In this document: in pieces, positions 54,985 through 64,000 of the stretch
How positions within the stretch are numbered: the first letter of the stretch is position 1
Layout of the letters: every line of letters starts with the position of its first letter
Notes under the pieces: model-generated
What the model was told of the DNA's origin: nothing
Databases searched by the model: none
What the model saw: only the letters and a program-made list of their open reading frames with translations
Assembly (NCBI GenBank): GCA_029553285.1
Contig: JAKPCO010000112.1
Span: 1-64,000, forward strand
Source of the DNA: Methanobacteriota archaeon
Lineage (GTDB): Archaea; Halobacteriota; Methanosarcinia; Methanotrichales; Methanotrichaceae
Length of the DNA: 64,000 nucleotides
Direction: 5' to 3'
Made by a program: the position numbers and the translations under genes

Positions 54985-56198
54985 GGCCTGTCGCAGTCCT
55001 AGACTCGATACACGGCGCGGGGATCATAGCATCGAGGCTCAGAGAGCTCGGCATCGATGCAGAGTCGCTCGAGGTATACCACAACACTCATAACGTGGAG
55101 AGGTTCTCGCTCGTTATTGCTCCCGTGCACCTTCCCCCTCAGAACAGCACACTGTCATATGCCAGACGGCTTGGAAAGAGGATCATATCGCATCACAGAG
55201 CTGTGGGGATGATCCTGGGCGAGAGGGACTTCAGGGCTGTTGAGATAACAGGGACGAGGGGGAAGACGACCACAGCCCTCCTGCTGGCGCTTATCCTCTC
55301 GCACGATATGCGCGTCATCTCGCACACCACCAGCGGCATCGAGCTATGGAGCCGCGGAAGGAGGTCGCTCATCAGATCCGGCCTGAGCATAACCCCCGGA
55401 AATCTCATAGCCGCTCATCAGATCGCATCAGAGGAGAGAGCTGATTTTCTGATCTCAGAGGTCTCGCTAGGTGGCACCGGAGCATTTGATGTGGGGGTGA
55501 TAACAGACCTCGCGGGGGACTATCTCATTGCAGGAGGAACCATGTGGGCGAGCACTGCCAAGCTCCAGATGCTCTCTCTCTCAGATTTGGATGCGAGGAT
55601 CGTGGCGAACACGGATGCGAAGCTCTCCTCTGATATCACATTTGGCCATAGCGGTGATGTGAGGATCCGGGGGAGATCTGTTGAGGTCAGAGAGAAATCG
55701 CTTCCCCTGTCGCTAGGCGAAGCGCTGGATATTCCTGCATATTCCGATGGGATCGCAGGTGCGCTGGCAGCCGCCATCTCGATTGGAGTGGATGCGCAGA
55801 ACGCGGTGGATGCCCTTGATGGCTTCGAGGGGTTCCAGGGCCGGATGGCGCGGTATCAGCTCGATGGTGTGAACGTCATAGACAACTCCAACTCCGGGCT
55901 GAAGGTCTCCGGAATCGAGAGGGCGCTCGATCTCGCCTCTGGTGGTCGTATATGTCTCGTTGCGGGAGAGGATGCGGAGAGCGTCTGCGAGGGTCTGGAT
56001 ATTGATGCTCTTGTGAGGATGATCGAGTCGAGAAGGGATGAGATAGATGAGCTCGTGCTGGTCGGGAGAAGACTTGAGCCGTACGCCCCGCGGCTCGGGG
56101 GATGCACGGCACGCAACTTCCAGGAGGGTCTCGAGGTCGCCCGCAGATACACCTCAGCGGGGGACCATCTGGTTTTATGTGTTAAATGCTTCAGGTGA
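54939..56198 (+). CDS. cfbE: Coenzyme F430 synthetase, Mur-ligase-like
   Basis: Closes the final ring (cyclohexanone ring E) of F430 using ATP. The ATP-binding loop [16 protein letters not shown] (Mur ligase type), [55 protein letters not shown] are seen. The only in-frame start is the ATG at 54939 inside the end of cfbA; homologues begin closer to [12 protein letters not shown] (near 54985), so the first 15-16 residues may not be translated or may mark a non-standard start. 419 aa. The stop lies in the Shine-Dalgarno sequence of cfbD. Confidence 0.9.
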   Translation: MHCGSRLSEGQRELLGPVAVLDSIHGAGIIASRLRELGIDAESLEVYHNTHNVERFSLVIAPVHLPPQNSTLSYARRLGKRIISHHRAVGMILGERDFRAVEITGTRGKTTTALLLALILSHDMRVISHTTSGIELWSRGRRSLIRSGLSITPGNLIAAHQIASEERADFLISEVSLGGTGAFDVGVITDLAGDYLIAGGTMWASTAKLQMLSLSDLDARIVANTDAKLSSDITFGHSGDVRIRGRSVEVREKSLPLSLGEALDIPAYSDGIAGALAAAISIGVDAQNAVDALDGFEGFQGRMARYQLDGVNVIDNSNSGLKVSGIERALDLASGGRICLVAGEDAESVCEGLDIDALVRMIESRRDEIDELVLVGRRLEPYAPRLGGCTARNFQEGLEVARRYTSAGDHLVLCVKCFR

Positions 56199-56203
56199 TA
56201 TCG

Positions 56204-57313
56204 ATGAATACAGAAGTTCAGGTTATTCACCCACGCCCCAGCTCGATAGTGGCTGCCCTTTACACTCTGCGTGATCTCGGCGTGGATGTGATCATACTCC
56301 ATGGCCCCAGCGGATGCTGCTTCAAGCACGCTAGGCTCCTGGAGGAGGACGGCGTCAGAGTTCTGACCACAGGCCTCGATGAGAAGGGTTTCGTCTTCGG
56401 AGGGCAGGAGCAGCTTGTTAGGCTGCTGAGAAGGGCTGTGGAGCTGTTCCATCCGAAGATCATAGCTGTCGCCGGAACATGCAGCAGCATGATCATAGGC
56501 GAGGATCTGCACAAGGCCGTGGTGGATGCGAATATCGGCGTCCCAGTCGTAGAGGCTGAGGTTCACGCTGGATACAGGGACAACACAAAAGGTGTGATCA
56601 TAACACTTGAGGCTGCTAGGGATGCTGGAATAATAGATGATCAGGAGCTCGATCGACAGAAAAAACTCCTAGAAAAGGCGACCGAGATAGAGCGGCTTTA
56701 TGGGGCAGCAAGCAGTGAGTACCTGCCGCCGGAAAGGGGCGACGTCAAGTTCGTCGTTGCCTCCAGACTCATAGAGATTCTCATGGATGGCAAACGGGGT
56801 CTCAACATACTGAACGCGAAGAAGGAGACCGCGTACATGTTCGCGGACATCAATCTCTCCCTCATAGAGATTGCCAGGGCTCTGGGGTGTGAGGAGAGGA
56901 TAAGAACGCTTGCGAACCTCGACTCTGATGTGGGGCTGCCAAAGGTCAGAGGGGATGCGCGGAACATAGCGGATGCTCTGAAAGAGAGAGGCGTGAATTT
57001 CGAGATCACAGGAGGTCTTGATGAGTATCCGGTTGCAGGAGAGCGTGTGGCGGATATGATTGAAGGAGAGGAATACGACTTCGCCGTGATATCCGGGGTT
57101 CCGCATGCGATACCGATCGCTGCACTGGGTGGGATGGAGCTCTTCTCGATAACAAACGGCCCCCGCCAGGTCAGGCCCCTGAGGGACCTGGGCCATCATC
57201 ATGTTGTTGTGGAGATAGATCTCCACCCCAAGACGATGGGCGTCAGCACGCTCGTCGAGTCTGAGTTCGGCGCCACCCTCAGGGAGGTCGCCAGGAGAAG
57301 GGGGATTCTTTAA
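56204..57313 (+). CDS. cfbD: Ni-sirohydrochlorin a,c-diamide reductive cyclase, NifD-like subunit
   Basis: Electron-accepting subunit of the F430 reductive cyclase; works with NifH-like CfbC. Start at the ATG at 56204 ([12 protein letters not shown]), with AGGTGAT upstream; the frame's first ATG at 56186 lies within cfbE. 369 aa. NifD-like motifs: [50 protein letters not shown]. Cysteines C60-C61 and the TCSS loop match iron-sulfur ligands of the family. cfbC and cfbB are not in the window. Confidence 0.92.
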   Translation: MNTEVQVIHPRPSSIVAALYTLRDLGVDVIILHGPSGCCFKHARLLEEDGVRVLTTGLDEKGFVFGGQEQLVRLLRRAVELFHPKIIAVAGTCSSMIIGEDLHKAVVDANIGVPVVEAEVHAGYRDNTKGVIITLEAARDAGIIDDQELDRQKKLLEKATEIERLYGAASSEYLPPERGDVKFVVASRLIEILMDGKRGLNILNAKKETAYMFADINLSLIEIARALGCEERIRTLANLDSDVGLPKVRGDARNIADALKERGVNFEITGGLDEYPVAGERVADMIEGEEYDFAVISGVPHAIPIAALGGMELFSITNGPRQVRPLRDLGHHHVVVEIDLHPKTMGVSTLVESEFGATLREVARRRGIL

Positions 57314-57330
57314 AAGCAGAGGCTGCATAC

Positions 57331-57353
57331 AGATGCATCGCGTGTATGCATCT
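57331..57353 (+). terminator. Hairpin after the cfb cluster
   Basis: AGATGCAT (57331-57338) pairs perfectly with ATGCATCT (57346-57353) around a 7-base loop, 18 bases after the cfbD stop. Candidate transcript end or processing site. Confidence 0.45.
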
Positions 57354-57473
57354 CGATGGATGCCCCCGGTCCATGGGTGATGGGCTCCGAGTGGCGAGCT
57401 GATGGATGGACCTTTCCTTCATGGGGTGTCATCCACATATCCGGACATCTCCTCACGACCGCTGCCGCAGGAG

Positions 57474-57773
57474 CTACAGAAGCTCAAGCGCCTCGCGTCC
57501 CGACATCCCCTCTTTTATGCCGAGCTTTCTTGCCGCGCTGTTCGCCTCGAATACCTCCCCTCTAAGGAGATCGTCCACGGTCGCTATCAGCCCGCCGGTG
57601 CTGGACCTCACCCTTGCTGCCGGATAGCCATGCCGATCGAGGGCGCTGACATCATATGCGCCGCATCCCACCATTCCACGGTCGGTGACCGCACAAACCA
57701 GCTTGATGTATCCGAGATTTATCACGTAGCCATCCGCGACCTTCCTGCTCAGCTGGACTATCTCGTGAATCAA
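57474..57773 (-). CDS. DUF1805 family protein (99 aa)
   Basis: Short conserved protein of the YunC/DUF1805 type: DRGMVGCGAYDVSALDRHGYPAARV is the signature, followed by TVDDLLRGEVFEANSAARKLGIKEGMSGREALELL. The start is a TTG at 57773 with GGAGG nine bases ahead; an ATG closer to that Shine-Dalgarno sequence hits a stop after three codons. Function is unknown; the family is common in methanogens. Confidence 0.82.
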   Translation of the reverse strand: MIHEIVQLSRKVADGYVINLGYIKLVCAVTDRGMVGCGAYDVSALDRHGYPAARVRSSTGGLIATVDDLLRGEVFEANSAARKLGIKEGMSGREALELL

Positions 57774-57909
57774 TCGATCATGCCTCCTTCATCCTTTTGA
57801 TGTTGAGTTGTGAATCCGCACTTTTTAGATCAATACACAGAACCCATGAGGGTCTATACCAGATGCCGGCCCCCTTTTTATCCTATTCAGTGATCCGGGC
57901 CAGCTGCCT

Positions 57910-58797
57910 CTAACACGTCTGGAAGTATATCTTCCCGTCGCGGATGCTCCGGGATATCCTTCCCGAGTCCTCCAGTATCTTCAGGTACTTCACCGCGTCC
58001 TCATAGATCAGGCCAGATTCGCTCTGGAGCTCCTCCAGTGTCATGGGCTCACGAAGGAGCTCCGCGATCCTCTCCTCCTCCCCCTCAGGCACACTCCAGT
58101 CCCAGTCCGGTATCAGCTCAGCGCCTTTGAATACCCGCAGCATCCTGAGCATCTCATCTCTCCCAAGCGGCAGCACAGGCTCGGCTGGCGGCCTGACCAC
58201 AGTGTTGAGCTGTATCCTGTCCGGCTCGATCTCCTCCGCAGCCCTGGCGATCATCGGTGCATCAACCTCGTTTATGCTCCGGACAAGCATCACCTCGAGC
58301 CATATCTCTCCGCCAAACTCAGATCTGAAGGCCCGCAGCCCCTCTATGATATCCTCTATCTTCAAACCCGCAGCCGGCCTGTTTATCCTCTCGAAGGTCT
58401 CCTGGGTCGCCGCATCCAGTGAGGGGAGGACGAGATCTGCCCGGGCCACCTCCTCCCTGACATGTTTGTCAATGAGAAGACTGCTGTTCGTTATGACCGC
58501 AATCGGTCTGTCGATATGCTTCCTCGCAGCCCGTATGATCTCCCCAAGGCCTGAGTGGAGCGTCGGCTCTCCCGATCCTGCGAACGTCAGGTAGTCAAAA
58601 TCGATATCCGATACCCCGGAGATCTCCCTGATAACTGCCCCCTCAGGAACGTAACGATCCCTCCTCATCGTCAGACATGTCGTGGCGCCTATCTCACAGT
58701 AGCAGCAGTCCATGCTGCACGTCTTGAGCGGCAGAAGATCCACGCCCATCGAGAGGCCGAGCCTCCTTGAGAGAACAGGCCCGAAGATGTACCGCAT
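57910..58797 (-). CDS. Radical SAM protein with C-terminal winged helix (295 aa)
   Basis: The iron-sulfur site KTCSMDCCYCEIG contains CxxxCxxC. SAM-binding GSGEPTLH, ITNSSLL and RPPAEPV follow. The last 60 residues are a winged-helix-like module (MTLEELQSESGLIYEDAVKYL). The opening FGPVLSRRLGLSMGVDLLP is shared with archaeal relatives of unknown reaction. It is flanked by unrelated genes and is probably cytoplasmic. Confidence 0.85.
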   Translation of the reverse strand: MRYIFGPVLSRRLGLSMGVDLLPLKTCSMDCCYCEIGATTCLTMRRDRYVPEGAVIREISGVSDIDFDYLTFAGSGEPTLHSGLGEIIRAARKHIDRPIAVITNSSLLIDKHVREEVARADLVLPSLDAATQETFERINRPAAGLKIEDIIEGLRAFRSEFGGEIWLEVMLVRSINEVDAPMIARAAEEIEPDRIQLNTVVRPPAEPVLPLGRDEMLRMLRVFKGAELIPDWDWSVPEGEEERIAELLREPMTLEELQSESGLIYEDAVKYLKILEDSGRISRSIRDGKIYFQTC

Positions 58798-59031
58798 CCC
58801 TTAACATCGATGGGATCTCATTATATCTAAGTTTTGAGGGGATCTCATCTCATCAGTCTCACTGCAGCTCTGCTCACAGTCTCTCAGGAGTCATCCATTG
58901 ATACGTCTCGGACGCATATCCTGAGATCTGACCGCCCAAACCGTCAGATTTATCAATGTGCATCATCAACGTAGTTGAACTGCATTTAAAGGTGAAAGAG
59001 ATGAACGCGTGGGATCGCTTTATCGGGCGAG
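58798..59031 (+). promoter_or_regulatory. Promoter and leader of the leuA-ilv operon
   Basis: TATA-like GATTTATCAATG at 58948-58959 puts transcription start near 58975. GGTGAAAG (58991-58998) precedes an ATG at 59001, a textbook start whose frame stops after 19 codons. A direct repeat GGGATCTCAT occurs at 58811-58820 and 58841-58850, a possible regulator site. Confidence 0.5.
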
Positions 59032-60504
59032 ATAAGATTTCTCGATACCACACTGCGTGATGGCGAACAGACACCTGGTGTCTCCTTGAGCGCGGATGAC
59101 AAGCTTCACATCGCGCAGCTTTTGGATGAACTGGGCGTTGATGTGATCGAGGCAGGCTCTGCAATAACATCTGATGGGGAGCGCGAATCGATCCGTGCCA
59201 TCGCTTCCGCAGGGCTGAGGGCCGAGATCTGCTCTTTTGCGCGTGCCAGCCGGAAGGACATCGACGCTGCGCTTGATTGCGATGTCGATTCCCTCCATCT
59301 CGTCGTTCCGGTCTCAGATCTTCACATCGAGAGGAAGCTGAGATCCGACAGGGAATCCGTCCTCAGAAAGGCTGTTGATGCCACTGAATACGCGAAGGAT
59401 CATGGACTGATCGTTGAGCTCAGCGGCGAGGACGCGAGCAGAGCAGATCTCGATTATCTCGAATCGATTTACAGAGCCACGATCGAGGCGGGCGCGGACA
59501 GGCTCTGCTTCTGCGACACAGTGGGCGTGCTTCTTCCTGAGAGGACTGCGGAGATATTCCAGCGCCTGAGGTCTCTGGGTAGACCAGTGAGCATCCACTG
59601 CCACGATGACTTCGGGATGGCCACCGCGAACACCGTGGCAGCCCTCAGAAATGGCGCTGCACAGGCGCATGTCACCATCAACGGCATCGGCGAGCGTGCA
59701 GGCAACACCAGCCTGGAGGAGGTTGTGATGTGCCTGGAGAACCTTTATGGTATAAGGACGGGCATAAAGTGCAATCTTTTATATCAGATCTCCAGAGTTG
59801 TCTCGAAGAAGACAGGCATACCTGTGGCGCCGAACAAGGCGATCGTCGGGGAGAACGCATTCACTCATGAGGCAGGCATACATGTACATGGCCTGATCGC
59901 AGACACATCCACATACGAGCCGATGCGCCCGGAGCAGGTCGGCAGGAAGAGGCGGATCGTCCTCGGAAAGATGTCGGGAAGAGCGGCTGTTGAGCTTGCC
60001 CTCAGGGAGTTCGGTATCACAGTAAACGAGGAACAGCTGAACGAGATAGTGAGCAGGGTCAAGGAGCTGGGCGATAAGGGCAAGCGGGTCTCGGATGCGG
60101 ATCTCCAGTCGATAGCTGACACGGTGCTCTCAAGGGAGCTGAAGCCCAGGGTGCTTCTGGAGGAGCTCACCGTGGTCAGCGGGAACAGGGTGACGCCAAC
60201 CGCGAGCGTGAAGCTGATCCTGGACGGAAGAGAGACGCTGGAGGCCGGTGCAGGGGTGGGCCCTGTGGACGCTGCTGTGAATGCAGTCAGAAGGGCTATT
60301 TCGGGCGTAACAGATATTCGGCTTGAGGAGTACCACGTGGATGCCATTACGGGCGGAACAAATGCCCTGGTCGAGGTATGGGTGACGATGGCTATAGGAG
60401 ATAGAAGCATAACAGCCAGGGGCGCAGGGGCCGATATCATAATGGCCTCCGTTGAGGCTGTTCTGGAAGGTATAAACAGGCTGATGCTTTTGGAGGATAG
60501 ATGA
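59032..60504 (+). CDS. leuA: 2-isopropylmalate/citramalate/homocitrate synthase family (non-standard start)
   Basis: Claisen-type condensing enzyme using acetyl-CoA. The coding frame clearly includes [20 protein letters not shown] (from 59032) before the TTG at 59086, yet no ATG, GTG or TTG lies in this frame upstream until the stop at 59002. Metal/catalytic motifs: [34 protein letters not shown]; the C-terminal domain ([32 protein letters not shown]) is the allosteric region of LeuA and CimA. About 490 aa. It leads ilvB-ilvN-ilvC, so leucine or isoleucine synthesis is likely. Confidence 0.85.
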   Translation: MRFLDTTLRDGEQTPGVSLSADDKLHIAQLLDELGVDVIEAGSAITSDGERESIRAIASAGLRAEICSFARASRKDIDAALDCDVDSLHLVVPVSDLHIERKLRSDRESVLRKAVDATEYAKDHGLIVELSGEDASRADLDYLESIYRATIEAGADRLCFCDTVGVLLPERTAEIFQRLRSLGRPVSIHCHDDFGMATANTVAALRNGAAQAHVTINGIGERAGNTSLEEVVMCLENLYGIRTGIKCNLLYQISRVVSKKTGIPVAPNKAIVGENAFTHEAGIHVHGLIADTSTYEPMRPEQVGRKRRIVLGKMSGRAAVELALREFGITVNEEQLNEIVSRVKELGDKGKRVSDADLQSIADTVLSRELKPRVLLEELTVVSGNRVTPTASVKLILDGRETLEAGAGVGPVDAAVNAVRRAISGVTDIRLEEYHVDAITGGTNALVEVWVTMAIGDRSITARGAGADIIMASVEAVLEGINRLMLLEDR

Positions 60505-62174
60505 TGGTCAGGATGACAGGAGCAGAGGCGATAATAGAGTGTCTCAGGCGGGAGGGAGTAGAGGTGATATTCGGCCTTCCCGGCGGGGTTCTGCTTCCGC
60601 TGTACGATGCGCTGTACAGCTCTGAGCTGAGACACATACTGGTCAGGCATGAGCAGGCGGCTGCGCATGCAGCTGATGGATACGCTAGGGCTACTGGCAG
60701 GGTAGGCGTATGCCTGGCCACCTCTGGTCCTGGCGCGACCAACCTGGTCACAGGCATAGCCACAGCCTACATGGATTCGGTGCCGATCGTCGCAATGACC
60801 GGCCAGGTAAACACAGGTCTTATCGGGAAGGATGCGTTCCAGGAGGCGGATATCACCGGCATAACCATGCCGATAACAAAGCACAACTACCTGATCAAGA
60901 GCTCCAGGGATATACCCAGGGTCTTCAGGGAGGCATTCTACATAGCGAGAACCGGCAGGCCGGGACCGGTGCTGATAGATCTTCCGAGAGACATAACAGT
61001 GGACGAGCTCGAGTTCGATTATCCTGAGATCAACCTCCCGGGCTACAATCCATCAACGAAGGTCCACCAGCTCCAGATAAGAAGGGCTGCAGAGGTGCTG
61101 ATGGCTGCGGAGCGGCCTGTGATATATGCTGGGGGAGGTGTGAGGTATGCGGACGCGCATGAGGAGCTCTTCCAGCTAGCAACGCGGCTGAACGCTCCTG
61201 TGACGACCACGCTGATGGGGATGGGATGCTTCCCGACGGACCACCCACTCTCCCTTGGAATGCTCGGGATGCATGGCACAAAGTACGCGAACCTAGCAGT
61301 CCAGGAGGCGGACGTGCTTCTGGCAGTTGGTGCCAGGTTTGATGATCGCGTCACAGGGAAGATCGCGAGCTTCGCACCAAAGGCCAGGATAATTCACATC
61401 GATGTGGATGCTGCTGAGATAGGAAAGAACGTGAGGGTGGATATCCCCATCGTCGGCGATGCCAAGATCGCGCTCACGGAGCTGCTGAAGCATGTTCAGC
61501 AGAGGCCCTGGACGGAATGGAACGAAAAGATACTCATGTGGAAGAAAGAGTACCCGCTGCGGTACACCAGGGATGAGAACGTGATAAAGCCGCAGTTTGT
61601 CATCGAGAAGATATGCGAGCTCTGCCCGGATGCGATAATAGTCACAGAGGTCGGACAGAACCAGATGTGGGCGGCGCAGTTCTTCAAACACAAACATCCC
61701 AGGAAGTTCATAACCTCCGGCGGCCTGGGCACGATGGGTTATGGATTCCCGGCAGCGATCGGCGCGAAGGTCGGTAGGCCTGAGTGCGAGGTGATCGACA
61801 TCGCCGGAGATGGGAGCTTCCAGATGAACATCCAGGAGCTCGCGACCGCTGTTGTCAATGATATTCCTGTGAAGATCGCGATACTGAACAACGGGGTGCT
61901 GGGCATGGTCAGGCAGTGGCAGACCCTCTTCTTCGGAAGGAGGTACTCGCACACGACGCTCGGCGATGTTCCGGATTTCGTCAAGGTCGCTGAGGCATAC
62001 GGCGCCCTCGGTCTCAGAGCCACGAAGCCCTCGGAGGTCGAGGATGTGCTCAAAGAGGGGCTTGCATCAGACAGGCCAACAGTCATGGACTTCATAGTTC
62101 ACAGGGACGAGAAGGTATCGCCGATGGTGCCGGCGGGAGCATCACTTAGCGAGATACTGGAGCTGGATTCATGA
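60501..62174 (+). CDS. ilvB: Acetolactate synthase large subunit
   Basis: ThDP enzyme of branched-chain amino acid synthesis, 557 aa. ATG overlaps the upstream stop. Motifs: [36 protein letters not shown] (ThDP-activating Glu), [13 protein letters not shown], and the ThDP pyrophosphate motif [11 protein letters not shown] with [12 protein letters not shown]. Operon order is leuA, ilvB, ilvN, ilvC. Confidence 0.96.
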   Translation: MMVRMTGAEAIIECLRREGVEVIFGLPGGVLLPLYDALYSSELRHILVRHEQAAAHAADGYARATGRVGVCLATSGPGATNLVTGIATAYMDSVPIVAMTGQVNTGLIGKDAFQEADITGITMPITKHNYLIKSSRDIPRVFREAFYIARTGRPGPVLIDLPRDITVDELEFDYPEINLPGYNPSTKVHQLQIRRAAEVLMAAERPVIYAGGGVRYADAHEELFQLATRLNAPVTTTLMGMGCFPTDHPLSLGMLGMHGTKYANLAVQEADVLLAVGARFDDRVTGKIASFAPKARIIHIDVDAAEIGKNVRVDIPIVGDAKIALTELLKHVQQRPWTEWNEKILMWKKEYPLRYTRDENVIKPQFVIEKICELCPDAIIVTEVGQNQMWAAQFFKHKHPRKFITSGGLGTMGYGFPAAIGAKVGRPECEVIDIAGDGSFQMNIQELATAVVNDIPVKIAILNNGVLGMVRQWQTLFFGRRYSHTTLGDVPDFVKVAEAYGALGLRATKPSEVEDVLKEGLASDRPTVMDFIVHRDEKVSPMVPAGASLSEILELDS

Positions 62175-62668
62175 AGCACACCATTGCAGTCATCGTCGAG
62201 AACAAGCCCGGGGTCCTCACCAGGATCTCCGGGCTGTTCAGCAGGAGGGGCTTCAATATAGAGAGCCTCTCTGTGGGAGCCACTGACAATCCCGCCTACT
62301 CCAGGATGACGATCTCAGTCGAGGGAGATGACGTCGTTCTGGAGCAGGTCGTGAAGCAGCTCAGCAAGCTGATCAATGTCATAAGGGTGAGCAGGCTCGA
62401 TCCGGAGGAGTCGGTGGAGCGCGAGCTTGCGATCATAAAGGTCAGCGCGAACAAGGATACGCGATCTGAGATCATGCAGATCGTCTCCGTCTTCAGAGCC
62501 AGAATAATCGACGTCTCCCCGAGATCTCTCATAATAGAGGTCACGGGGGATGAGAAGAAGGTCGATGCGCTGCAGCAGATGCTCCGCCAGTTCGGGATCA
62601 AGGAGATGGCCAGGACAGGCAAGGTCTCCATGGTCAGAGGAAGCAAGGTGGTCCAGGCTGGACCGTAG
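62171..62668 (+). CDS. ilvN: Acetolactate synthase regulatory subunit
   Basis: A 165-aa protein with an N-terminal ACT domain ([32 protein letters not shown]) and a second ACT-like half ([21 protein letters not shown]). It gives valine feedback to IlvB. Four-base overlap with ilvB. Confidence 0.95.
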   Translation: MKHTIAVIVENKPGVLTRISGLFSRRGFNIESLSVGATDNPAYSRMTISVEGDDVVLEQVVKQLSKLINVIRVSRLDPEESVERELAIIKVSANKDTRSEIMQIVSVFRARIIDVSPRSLIIEVTGDEKKVDALQQMLRQFGIKEMARTGKVSMVRGSKVVQAGP

Positions 62669-62679
62669 GAGGAGTTGTT

Positions 62680-63678
62680 TTGGCAACAATATATCGTGAT
62701 AAGGATGCGGATCTTAGGGTGTTGAAGGACAAGACGATAGCCATAATAGGCTACGGCAATCAGGGGCATGCGCAGGGTGCGAACCTCAAGGACTCCGGGC
62801 TCGATGTCATAGCCGCGGACCTGAAGGACTCGCCTGCATGGAAGAGGGCTGAGAAAGATGGCCTCAGGGTAATGACCGTGCCCGAGGCCTCGAAGGAGGC
62901 GGATTTCATACAGATACTGCTTCCCGACGAACTGCAGCCGAAGATCTATAGGGAGCAGATAGCGCCATATCTCGAGGAGGGAAACATACTGGGGTTCTCG
63001 CACGGGTTCAACATACACTTCAACCAGATCATACCCCCTGAGTATGTGGATGTCGTGATGGTCGCGCCCAAGGGCCCGGGCGATCTTGTGCGCCGTCAGT
63101 TCCTGGAGGGCAAGGGTGTTCCGTGTCTCGTCGCTGTGAAGCAGGATTACTCCAAGAGCGCGAAGAGGATCGCGCTGGCGTATGCGAAGGGCATCGGCGG
63201 GACACGCGCCGGCGTCCTTGAGACCACATTCGCAGAGGAGACAGAGACAGATCTCTTCGGGGAGCAGGTAGATCTCTGCGGCGGAGTCACAGCGATGATA
63301 AAGGCTGCGTTCGAGACCATGGTTCAGGCAGGGTACCAGCCTGAGATCGCGTACTTCGAGGCATGCCATGAGCTCAAGCTGATCACGGATCTCATTCATG
63401 AGGGCGGCCTGATGAAGATGTGGAACTCTGTATCGAACACAGCAGAGTACGGAGGCCTCACGAGGGGCGACAGGATAATCAACGAGCAGTCCAGGGAGGC
63501 GATGTGGGAGATACTCGAGGAGATTCAGTCCGGGAAGTTCGCCAGGGAGTGGATACTGGAGTCTCAGGCAGGACTGCCGGTGAAGAAGGCCCTGGAGCAG
63601 CAGGAGTCGGAGCATCTGATCGAGAAGGTCGGAGCAGAGCTCAGAGCGATGATGCCCTGGCTGGGCGAGAAGAAGTGA
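62680..63678 (+). CDS. ilvC: Ketol-acid reductoisomerase (class I)
   Basis: Isomerises and reduces acetolactate and acetohydroxybutyrate, 332 aa. The start is a TTG at 62680 with GGAGGAG upstream. Rossmann start [16 protein letters not shown]; metal site region [20 protein letters not shown] and [24 protein letters not shown]. The cofactor-specificity loop reads [13 protein letters not shown], with acidic residues where NADPH-using enzymes have Arg and Ser (GLRPGS). NADH use or dual use is therefore plausible. Confidence 0.95.
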   Translation: MATIYRDKDADLRVLKDKTIAIIGYGNQGHAQGANLKDSGLDVIAADLKDSPAWKRAEKDGLRVMTVPEASKEADFIQILLPDELQPKIYREQIAPYLEEGNILGFSHGFNIHFNQIIPPEYVDVVMVAPKGPGDLVRRQFLEGKGVPCLVAVKQDYSKSAKRIALAYAKGIGGTRAGVLETTFAEETETDLFGEQVDLCGGVTAMIKAAFETMVQAGYQPEIAYFEACHELKLITDLIHEGGLMKMWNSVSNTAEYGGLTRGDRIINEQSREAMWEILEEIQSGKFAREWILESQAGLPVKKALEQQESEHLIEKVGAELRAMMPWLGEKK

Positions 63679-63722
63679 TGCCACCAGTTCCGACAATTTT
63701 TATTGAGTTAATAAAACAGGTC

Positions 63723-63764
63723 GTGCCCGCGGGTTGTGCTTAAACACATGGCCGCTGCGGGCAC
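63723..63764. terminator. Bidirectional terminator between ilvC and the transporter gene
   Basis: GTGCCCGC (63723-63730) pairs perfectly with GCGGGCAC (63757-63764) across a 26-base loop, between convergent genes. T- and A-rich DNA (63697-63715) lies on the ilvC side. Confidence 0.5.
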
Positions 63765-63771
63765 TCAGACC

Positions 63772-64000
63772 TCAATCTGATCTTCCGGCAGTGAGCTTTT
63801 TGCCGATTATGTAGAGAAGCCCTGCGCAGATCGCAACGCCTATTATCGCGGATGCTATGTACGCCAGTGCGGACTCTGCGAACGTCTCGGCGCCCGGGAA
63901 GGAGTAGTCAGGTATTGGCGCAGACCAGAGAGAGCCCAGTGACTCTATACCATGCGGGACGTAGCCGAGCTTCTCCTTGACCTCCTCCGCCCCCCACTCG
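63772..64000 (-). CDS. Cobalt/nickel ECF transporter protein with PDGLE-type domain, C-terminal part
   Basis: Only the last 75 residues lie in the window (reading EWGAEEVKEKLGYVPHGIES from the edge). The tail LGSLWSAPIPDYSFPG, followed by the membrane segment ALAYIASAIIGVAICAGLLYII and KKLTAGRSD, matches the C-terminal domain (PDGLE/CbiN-like) of archaeal CbiM or NikM/NikN proteins. In a nickel-demanding methanogen a nickel importer is plausible. Convergent with ilvC. Confidence 0.7.
   Translation of the reverse strand, partial: EWGAEEVKEKLGYVPHGIESLGSLWSAPIPDYSFPGAETFAESALAYIASAIIGVAICAGLLYIIGKKLTAGRSD

Overview
The window is archaeal and methanogen DNA. It most resembles the acetate-only methanogen Methanothrix (Methanosaeta), probably M. 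thermophila or a close relative. The evidence is three tandem AMP-forming acetyl-CoA synthetases (the acetate activation route of that genus), coenzyme F430 genes (cfbA, cfbE, cfbD), McrC, a probable methanofuran gene, an F420-dependent FrhB-family protein, SepCysS, archaeal TATA boxes 25-30 bases upstream of starts, and aIF1A/RIO/KH genes. This identification is inference from gene content; no search was run.

Layout. 1-3430: accessory DNA with a small AbrB-like gene, a 3' fragment of tRNA-Leu(GAG) and a secreted protein of unknown function. 3432-10109: three acs genes, all on the minus strand and each with its own promoter. 10535-15295: a MoxR-type AAA ATPase, a GXGXG protein and a VWA protein, then deoxyhypusine synthase. 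15400-18142: tungstate ABC transporter (tupABC-like) ending in a Tfx-family regulator. 18476-21789: sulfur/redox genes (DGC zinc-binding protein, thioredoxin-like protein, double rhodanese, LarE, PUA protein). 21901-25729: pycA, birA, a JAMM peptidase, ribL and a CoaD-like gene. 25881-27757: PHP protein and an aconitase-family large subunit. 28179-31895: NosD-like surface protein and a dockerin-fused binding protein. 32104-38591: argH, GTPase, FrhB-like protein, probable mfnF, site-2 protease. 38593-40223: KH, RIO1 and aIF1A. 40739-50505: apgM, mcrC, DUF460, RIO2, isocitrate dehydrogenase, purSQL. 50815-58797: small secreted protein, GDPD fusion, SepCysS, the cfb cluster, DUF1805 and radical SAM. 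59032-63678: leuA-like gene with ilvBNC. The window ends inside a cobalt/nickel transporter gene.

The main discovery is a dispersed non-coding element, seven copies of about 113-153 bp, with ends CGCTCTTAT/ATAAGAGCG. Three copies are flanked by exact 8-10 bp target duplications. One copy is inserted inside a second inverted-repeat element, which itself has an 8 bp target duplication. A related sequence at about 18231 keeps the uninterrupted site. These are therefore miniature transposons. Five of the seven copies bracket three genes for exported proteins (1623-3101, 28179-30134, 30606-31895) as inverted pairs.

A second theme is unusual starts. aIF1A and the aconitase-family large subunit both extend well upstream of any ATG/GTG/TTG to a CTG, which in aIF1A has a strong Shine-Dalgarno sequence. 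The leuA-like gene has an ATG with a good Shine-Dalgarno sequence, but in the wrong frame. Other unusual features are a tandem-duplicated PurS, a ketol-acid reductoisomerase with an acidic cofactor loop, a GDPD fused to a cysteine-rich domain, and a 15 bp perfect inverted repeat upstream of cfbA.
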